Of a stretch of 8,454 nucleotides of DNA, positions 6,869 to 8,454 are shown piece after piece (the stretch's first letter is position 1; each line of letters opens with the position of its first letter). Below the pieces are notes generated by a model that worked only from the letters and a program-made list of their open reading frames with translations, searched no databases and was not told the DNA's origin. The stretch comes from Bacteroidota bacterium (GTDB taxonomy: Bacteria; Bacteroidota; Ignavibacteria; Tepidaquicellales; Tepidaquicellaceae). The DNA is taken from NCBI GenBank assembly GCA_023429265.1, contig JAEYVS010000104.1:1-8454 (forward strand), in the 5' to 3' direction. A program made the position numbers and the translations under genes.

Positions 6869-6875
6869 ATAAAAG

Positions 6876-7703
6876 ATGGAAAATCTCGAAGGAGTAAACC
6901 CTTATACCATTTACATTCCTGAATCAGGTCCGTTAGCTGCCTCGAACGAGCTCGTTGCAGCAGCTATACACCAGAGTCATTACATAGAAGATGATGTTTT
7001 AAAATACTTTGCTTTATCAGAAGCTGACAGGCTTCGAGAAGAGGATCCATACACAGATGAATTCACCGATGCAGGATCGGTCCGGATAATAGCGAATTAT
7101 TCCCGGTTTAGGGTAGATCTAAACCGTTCCAGGGATAAGGCAATTTACATGTCACCCATAGATGCCTGGGGAATGAAGCCTTATAATGAAAATCTTCCTC
7201 CGGAAGTCATAGAAAGCGGTCTCGGGTACTATGATTCATTCTATGATGGAATACATAATTTATTTACCTCCCTGATAAAAAAATGGGGAAAGATATTCGT
7301 ATATGATTTCCATTCGTATAACCATAAACGAGACGGTATGGACTCACCGCCTGCCCCTGCCGATGAAAACCCCGAAGTCAACATCGGTACAGGCAACATA
7401 AACCGCGAATACTGGGGAAGCCTCATCGACAGGTTTATGAATGATCTGAAGGAATTCGATTTTGGGGGACGACAACTCGATGTGCGTGAGAACGTAAGAT
7501 TCAAGGGTGGTCATTTTTCAAAATGGATCGGTGAAAACTTTCCGCAGACGGCGTGTGTTCTGGCCATTGAGGTGAAGAAGTTCTTCATGGATGAATGGAC
7601 CGGGGAGAAGGATAATAAGCAGATGCATTTGCTCAAGCAGGCATTTATTTCCACGCGTCCGGGAGTGTTGAGAGAATTAAAGAAAACCGGTATTGCTAAA
7701 TGA
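6876..7703 (+). CDS. N-formylglutamate amidohydrolase family protein (FGase-like metallohydrolase)
   Basis: This is a predicted cytosolic zinc-dependent amide hydrolase of the FGase family (the HutG type releases formate from N-formylglutamate). Its 275 residues follow the family order: YSRFRVDLNR (75-84), FVYDFHSYNHKR (141-152) with His146 as the probable metal ligand, EVNIGTGN (167-174), NVRFKGGHFSKWIG (206-219) and LAIEVKKFFMDEWTG (229-243) with Glu232 in the probable catalytic position. One oddity is that the N-terminal motif, usually (V/I)PHSG, reads IPESG (14-18), so the expected His is Glu16. No other hut genes are in view. The stop overlaps the ATG of the DUF1704 gene (ATGA), so the two are probably translated together, which points to a peptide or amide-metabolite role and away from histidine catabolism. 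The ATG at 6876 has no good ribosome site. An AAGGAG at 6889-6894 lies inside the gene with no in-frame start behind it. Confidence 0.83.
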   Translation: MENLEGVNPYTIYIPESGPLAASNELVAAAIHQSHYIEDDVLKYFALSEADRLREEDPYTDEFTDAGSVRIIANYSRFRVDLNRSRDKAIYMSPIDAWGMKPYNENLPPEVIESGLGYYDSFYDGIHNLFTSLIKKWGKIFVYDFHSYNHKRDGMDSPPAPADENPEVNIGTGNINREYWGSLIDRFMNDLKEFDFGGRQLDVRENVRFKGGHFSKWIGENFPQTACVLAIEVKKFFMDEWTGEKDNKQMHLLKQAFISTRPGVLRELKKTGIAK

Positions 7704-8454
7704 AAAAAAAGCAAAGTTTTTACATAACTGACGATTACATCGAAGAGGTCTGCACCCGGCTGCACAAGAATAAACGTGTAAGACGGCCTTTACCCGGCTG
7801 GGGAAGGATCCACATAGACAGGAGACTGCCTTTTCTTTGTGTGTACCGTAAGTCGGGGGATGAGGATGGCGCAGAGAGGTTCGTTACAACCGGCGCATCA
7901 TTCATAATTGCTTCCGATAAGGCGCACTCGGGAAAGCGACTCTCCAAGCTTGTTTACACAATAGTAGAGGAGCTGAGCAAAGAGTTTAAATCGTTTTTAA
8001 TCATAGAGATCTGGAGTAAAAAACCCGGAAAAATAGCTGCTGAGGAAATCACATCCATTAAGCCGAGATTCAGGATCATCATTGGAGAGCAGGATTACAA
8101 AAAGAGCAGCATTAACAGTACTCTGAATATTTTAAAAGAAGGCCTCGATAAGGTTACCATATTAAAACAGCATGCGAGGTCTGAAATCGTTTACACAAAA
8201 AATGTTTCTCCGGCAAAGCTGCAACCCATACTAGGGCATAAGGAAGAAAAGAAGCTGAATTGTCATTTAATAGGGGTTGAAATTAACCCGGTATATCTCA
8301 ACCCGCGCACGGGAGCACCTTTTCCTGTTATTAAACGCAGTTTGTCGGAGCAAATGTCTTACGTGTTTCAGCAGGCTTTCTTTGAGTTTACCAATAAGCT
8401 AACTACTCAAAATGTAGCTCATTACCATGAACTCGGAAAAAGCTTTCTTTCGCA
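7700..8454 (+). CDS. DUF1704 family protein ('flavohemoglobin expression-modulating QEGLA motif' protein), 5' part
   Basis: The frame is open from ATG 7700 to the window edge (251 codons) and has no stop, so this is an incomplete gene. The translation begins MKKKQSFYITDDYIEEV. RPLPGWGRIHIDRRLPFLCVYR at 29-50 resembles the 'G-x-x-H-I-D-x-x-L-P-F-L-C-V-Y-R' N-terminal block of DUF1704/COG3930 proteins. A later block, GVEINPVYLNPRTG (192-205), then AFFEFTNKLTT (226-236) and HYHELG (241-246), also fits that family as I recall it. The family is related to the eukaryotic tubulin tyrosine carboxypeptidase MATCAP and is predicted to be a metallopeptidase. The metal-binding helix and the QEGLA motif lie beyond the window, so catalytic competence cannot be judged. 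The start overlaps the FGase-like stop by 4 bp (ATGA). The actual biochemical role of bacterial members is unknown; the 'flavohemoglobin modulating' name is historical. Confidence 0.8.
   Translation, partial: MKKKQSFYITDDYIEEVCTRLHKNKRVRRPLPGWGRIHIDRRLPFLCVYRKSGDEDGAERFVTTGASFIIASDKAHSGKRLSKLVYTIVEELSKEFKSFLIIEIWSKKPGKIAAEEITSIKPRFRIIIGEQDYKKSSINSTLNILKEGLDKVTILKQHARSEIVYTKNVSPAKLQPILGHKEEKKLNCHLIGVEINPVYLNPRTGAPFPVIKRSLSEQMSYVFQQAFFEFTNKLTTQNVAHYHELGKSFLS

Noticed and set aside
6889..6894. Strong Shine-Dalgarno-like AAGGAG inside the FGase-like gene, suggesting a later start
   Set aside because: No ATG, GTG or TTG follows in frame at a suitable distance, and the codons read naturally as part of the N-terminus (LEGVN).
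7511..7947. Two overlapping minus-strand frames (7511-7765 and 7735-7947)
   Set aside because: Both are antisense to the FGase-like and DUF1704 genes, whose family motifs fix the plus-strand frames.

Overview
The window looks like a chromosomal segment from a Bacteroidota/Chlorobi-group bacterium, most likely from the Ignavibacteria or a close relative. The main clue is the first gene. It carries a C-terminal tail with the 'NYPNPFNP' signature, of the type IX secretion (Por) sorting-domain family that is abundant in that lineage. Supporting clues are AT-rich leaders without strong Shine-Dalgarno sequences, several TTG starts, and a KDO-synthesis gene, which implies a Gram-negative outer membrane. 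This assignment is inference; no rRNA or other phylogenetic marker is present.

Layout. (1) 133-1440 (+) encodes a secreted protein with six Asp-box/BNR-type repeats and the sorting tail. (2) 1441-1651 is a non-coding gap between convergent genes. It holds a 7-bp tandem repeat, a 10-bp-period CGAATT repeat and a perfect 10-bp-stem palindrome. (3) 2903-1652 (-) is a likely two-gene operon: a small outer-membrane-type protein followed by an NADPH-dependent FMN reductase. (4) A short divergent promoter region lies at 2907-2981. (5) 2982-6805 (+) is a tightly packed trio: trmH (tRNA Gm18 methyltransferase), kdsA (metal-dependent KDO-8-phosphate synthase) and a large membrane protein with a spermidine-synthase-like domain. 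The first two overlap by 4 bp (ATGA) and the second and third abut with no gap. (6) A 70-bp spacer with an interrupted stem-loop follows. (7) 6876 to the window end (+) holds an N-formylglutamate amidohydrolase-like gene overlapping by ATGA the 5' part of a DUF1704/'QEGLA motif' gene, which runs off the window.

How the genes relate. The trmH-kdsA-membrane protein trio mixes tRNA modification, lipopolysaccharide precursor synthesis and a predicted non-canonical aminopropyltransferase-like membrane protein, so it is probably co-expressed without being one pathway. The FGase-like/DUF1704 pair is the most system-like element. Homologues of these two families recur together with ATP-grasp ligases in predicted peptide or amide metabolite clusters. 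There are no histidine-utilisation genes in view to suggest the classical HutG role. No RNA genes, CRISPR arrays, transposases or phage genes are visible.
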